64,000 bases of DNA from Rubritalea marina DSM 17716 (GTDB lineage: Bacteria > Verrucomicrobiota > Verrucomicrobiia > Verrucomicrobiales > Akkermansiaceae), in assembly GCF_000378105.1 (NCBI RefSeq), contig NZ_KB899255.1, positions 62,001-126,000 on the forward strand, given 5' to 3'. Shown one piece after another: positions 61,642 to 64,000 of the stretch. A model generated the notes under the pieces. The model was not told the DNA's origin. It was given only the letters and a program-made list of their open reading frames with translations, and ran no database searches. Position 1 is the first letter of the stretch. Each line of letters opens with the position of its first letter. Made by a program: the position numbers and the translations under genes.

Positions 61642-63615
61642 TTAGATGATTCGGTCGTTGCCGCCGTCTACAGGGATTTGAGCTCCTGTGGTCTTGCCGA
61701 AGAGTGGTGATGCCATTGCGGATACCATCTGGCCAATGTTAGCGGATTTGATTTCTGTTTTGAGAAGGTTGCGAGTTTTGTACTCTTCCACGGTGAGTCC
61801 GTATCGCTCAGCGGAGCGTTTGAGGTTCTCAGGAGTCCAGAGTTTGGTGTCGAATACGGCGTCTGGGTGGATGATATTACAGCGTACTCCTTCAGGTGCA
61901 AGCTCTAGTGCGGCTACGCGGCAGAGTTGGTTGAGGCCGGCCTTCGCACAGGAGTACGAGGCAGCACCTGCGCCTGGTGCATTCACATTGCGAGAGCCAA
62001 CGAGAACGATTGCGCCGTCGAGGCCAAGCTTGATGAATGGGATGGTCTCACGGAGGAGTTTCTGGTGTGAAGTGAGGTTCACTGCGAATGATTTCTCCCA
62101 GTTGCTTTGCTCGAGGTCTTCGAGGTAGGCTCCTGCAGTGAAGATGCCTGCGTTAGAGACGAGGATGTCGAGGCCGCCGTAGGTGCTTACGATTGTCTCA
62201 ACGAGATCCTTGATTGCCGCGTCGTCAGTGAGGTTCGCTACGATGCCTAGGCCGCCGAAGGATGCCATGGCTTCTATGATCTCTGGGTTGAGGTCGGCAC
62301 CGATGACTGTTGCGCCTTGAAGGGCAAGTTGCTCGGCACATGCAAATCCGATACCGGCTGCAGCGCCAGTGACGAGTGCTACTTTGCCTTGGTGTGGTGG
62401 CGTTGCGGCGTTGCCTTTATTGAGTTTCGCTTGCTCGAGTTCCCAGTATTCGATCTCGAAGAGGTCTTTGGCTGGAAGGGCCTTCCAGGCGCCGAATGCG
62501 TGTTCAGTCTTGAGAATGGTGTCTACGGAATGCTCTGCGATGTCAGCGATGACGTTCGCTTCTTTGAGTGTGGCACCGAAGGAAACCACGCCGTGGTTCT
62601 GCCATGCTGCCCAGCGTGGTGCTGTGTCGAGGATGGTTTCTTTGGTGGCGTGCTTGTCGAAGTAGCTGGTGTAATCCTTGCTGTATTTGGTAGCCGCTTT
62701 CTGCGCATCGCCGCCGTCGGCGAGGTAGAGTGGGAGGCGTTTGGTACGGATGGTGTGGTCCGGAGTGACTGGGCCTTTCTTGCAGATATTTGCTAGTTTG
62801 TCAGCAGCAGCGAATGCTGTGGCAGCTTTGGTTGTTGAAAGCTTGGCGATGCATGCAGTGCCGCGTTCGGTGGATACTGCCTTTCGCAGTGCTGCGAGAC
62901 CGAGGAGGTCTGTGGAGTGCTTCGCTTTTTTGATTGGGTTGTCCTTGAGGTGCTTGGCAATGTATTTTTCAGCTTCTGTCACCTTTTTGATCATGAGATC
63001 GTAGGACTTCTTCGCGTCGTCGTCGAAGGTGAAGATGCCGTGATTCATGAGAATCATGCCGTCGTACTTGGAGAGGTCTTTGCCTGCGATTGCCTTCTGA
63101 ACGGCCTTCGCGAGTACGAAACCAGGCATTACGTATGGCACGACAATCATGGAGTCACCGAAACATTCCTTGATGTGCTTCTTGCCATCTGGATTGTTGG
63201 TGAGTGCTAGGATGGCGTCGGCATGGGTGTGGTCCACATACTTGGATGGAATCACCGCGTGCACGATGGCTTCGATGGATGGGTTTGGCGCTGCTGGGTC
63301 AAGGAGACCGAGGCGCTGCTGCTCCACCATGTCGGCGTCTGAGAGTGTGTCTAGTTCGGCTAACTTGAGGAGTGTTTCCATGCGCACTGCAGGGAAGCCA
63401 GGTTTCTCGATTGTAGCCAAATCCCAACCTGAGCCCTTGACACAGAGGACTTCGACGAAGTTGCCAAAGAAGTCTTTGACGGTGGTTTTGACAGATGTGT
63501 TGCCGCCTCCGTGGAGGACTAGATCGGCTTCTTGGCCAAGCAGGCGCGAAGTGTACACGCGAAGTGCAAGGTCGTCATTTGCTGGTGCTTCAGCCTTGTC
63601 GTATAAATTTTTCAT
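61642..63615 (-). CDS. Bifunctional class II aldolase/short-chain dehydrogenase (RhaEW-like)
   Basis: The 657-residue protein starts with a class II aldolase domain (about 1-400: LVLHGGGNTSVK, zinc ligands in VDHTHADAILALTN, and MNHGIFTFDDDAKKSYDLMI) and ends with a Rossmann SDR domain (about 410-655: VALVTGAAAGIGFACAEQLA, catalytic YSCAK). This is the architecture of RhaEW, which cleaves rhamnulose 1-phosphate to DHAP and L-lactaldehyde and then oxidises the aldehyde. A rhamnose-mutarotase-like gene lies elsewhere in the window, but no rhamnose isomerase or kinase is seen, so the substrate is not settled. Confidence 0.88.
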   Translation of the reverse strand: MKNLYDKAEAPANDDLALRVYTSRLLGQEADLVLHGGGNTSVKTTVKDFFGNFVEVLCVKGSGWDLATIEKPGFPAVRMETLLKLAELDTLSDADMVEQQRLGLLDPAAPNPSIEAIVHAVIPSKYVDHTHADAILALTNNPDGKKHIKECFGDSMIVVPYVMPGFVLAKAVQKAIAGKDLSKYDGMILMNHGIFTFDDDAKKSYDLMIKKVTEAEKYIAKHLKDNPIKKAKHSTDLLGLAALRKAVSTERGTACIAKLSTTKAATAFAAADKLANICKKGPVTPDHTIRTKRLPLYLADGGDAQKAATKYSKDYTSYFDKHATKETILDTAPRWAAWQNHGVVSFGATLKEANVIADIAEHSVDTILKTEHAFGAWKALPAKDLFEIEYWELEQAKLNKGNAATPPHQGKVALVTGAAAGIGFACAEQLALQGATVIGADLNPEIIEAMASFGGLGIVANLTDDAAIKDLVETIVSTYGGLDILVSNAGIFTAGAYLEDLEQSNWEKSFAVNLTSHQKLLRETIPFIKLGLDGAIVLVGSRNVNAPGAGAASYSCAKAGLNQLCRVAALELAPEGVRCNIIHPDAVFDTKLWTPENLKRSAERYGLTVEEYKTRNLLKTEIKSANIGQMVSAMASPLFGKTTGAQIPVDGGNDRII

Positions 63616-63667
63616 CGATTCAGTTGAGATGGTTAAAGATTCAATTATTGGGGGGTGAATAGAGGTT

Positions 63668-63691
63668 GGCGCCCCTCAGGCGAGGGGCGCC
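63668..63691. promoter_or_regulatory. Intercistronic GC-rich hairpin
   Basis: ggcgcccctc/gaggggcgcc is a perfect 10-bp stem with a four-base loop between the isomerase gene and the aldolase/SDR gene. No T tract follows on the minus strand, so it is not a standard terminator; it may stabilise or process the operon mRNA. Confidence 0.5.
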
Positions 63692-63712
63692 GAGTGTGTG
63701 TGGATGGTGTAG

Positions 63713-64000
63713 TTATTCGCCGAGAAGTGGGAGGAGCTGCTCCTTGCACCACTCACCATTTTGGATGGTGACTTCATCTGGGTGCTTGATTGCGTGCTCA
63801 CATTCGTCTTCGCAAACGATCCAACCCTTGTAGTTGCGTTGGAGGAGGAATTCAGTGATCTGGTGGAAGTCGACCTTGCCTGAGCCCATTTGTGCCCATG
63901 GCTCGATGCCGTTACCAGAGAAGTCCTTGTAGTGGATGTGGTTGATGAGGTGCTGCCACTTGGTCATGGTTTGGATCACGTCCATACCGCCGCGGATGAT
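63713..64000 (-). CDS. Sugar phosphate isomerase/epimerase, xylose-isomerase-like TIM barrel (C-terminal part)
   Basis: Only the last 95 residues are in the window; the 5' part lies beyond the right edge. The segment includes LINHIHYKDF, then MGSGKVDFHQITEFLLQRNY and GWIVCEDECEHA, the C-terminal metal-site and strand pattern of the xylose isomerase-like TIM-barrel family (IolE/IolI/epimerase group). It is the first visible gene of the aldolase operon, 97 bases before the aldolase/SDR fusion. Substrate unknown. Confidence 0.85.
   Translation of the reverse strand: MIRGGMDVIQTMTKWQHLINHIHYKDFSGNGIEPWAQMGSGKVDFHQITEFLLQRNYKGWIVCEDECEHAIKHPDEVTIQNGEWCKEQLLPLLGE

Overview
The window looks like chromosome of a Verrucomicrobiota bacterium (PVC superphylum, roughly Verrucomicrobiaceae/Rubritaleaceae-like). 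Four things suggest this. UvrA is double-length with four ATPase cassettes, as known from chlamydiae and their relatives. Two giant secreted proteins join ThuA or SGNH domains to a PVC-type dehydrogenase propeller, HEAT repeats and a CxxCH haem site. A Planctomycetes/Verrucomicrobium-type ECF sigma factor overlaps its partner gene. Kinase-like receptor proteins with degenerate catalytic motifs occur twice. No rRNA, tRNA, CRISPR array, transposase or phage gene was seen. Coding density is high and many starts lack a clear Shine-Dalgarno sequence.

Layout, left part. 1-4734: uvrA on the minus strand, running off the left edge. 4735-5551: AT-rich gap holding a 51-codon gene between two hairpins. 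5552-8188: cardiolipin synthase and a membrane hydrolase. 8323-11953: a VF530-family gene, a pseudokinase receptor, trpS and an entericidin-like lipoprotein. 12117-18070: ECF sigma, probable anti-sigma and a 1383-residue ThuA/NPCBM/dehydrogenase/cytochrome fusion. 18225-21973: accC, accB, a rhamnose-mutarotase-like gene and a secreted zinc peptidase. 22194-26638: a four-gene sugar or polyol operon (propeller lipoprotein, zinc dehydrogenase, FGGY kinase, DeoC). 26724-31681: an orphan OppF-like ATPase, glgA and an M3 oligopeptidase.

Middle part. 31708-32316: two copies of a 100-bp structured repeat around a small membrane gene. 32342-36858: a small anchored protein, a thioesterase, a dicarboxylate symporter, a TauE permease and pabB. 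37001-41731: a run of envelope genes (TPR protein, pseudokinase-FGE fusion, secreted protein) ending in a nucleoid-associated protein. 41829-43618: type II NADH dehydrogenase under a perfect Rex-type operator, with a structured C-rich candidate small RNA on the other side.

Right part. 43835-47446: rplY, pth, rpsF, ssb and gltX. 47459-54052: a COG0523 GTPase without its CxCC motif, manA, a conserved hypothetical, recG and recJ. 54173-58468: a ThuA protein and a 1093-residue SGNH-like/dehydrogenase/cytochrome protein. 58824-64000: a sugar catabolic operon (TIM-barrel isomerase, class II aldolase/SDR fusion, DhaKL kinase, class I aldolase), cut at the right edge.

The metabolic picture is an aerobic, heterotrophic sugar and glycan degrader with several deoxysugar or polyol routes converging on triose phosphates. 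The most interesting signal is the 43.1-43.6 kb region. It pairs a consensus redox-repressor (Rex) operator with ndh on one side and a terminator-ended RNA carrying five UCCCC motifs on the other, which recalls the Rex-controlled C-rich sRNA RoxS/RsaE of Firmicutes. That parallel is inference.
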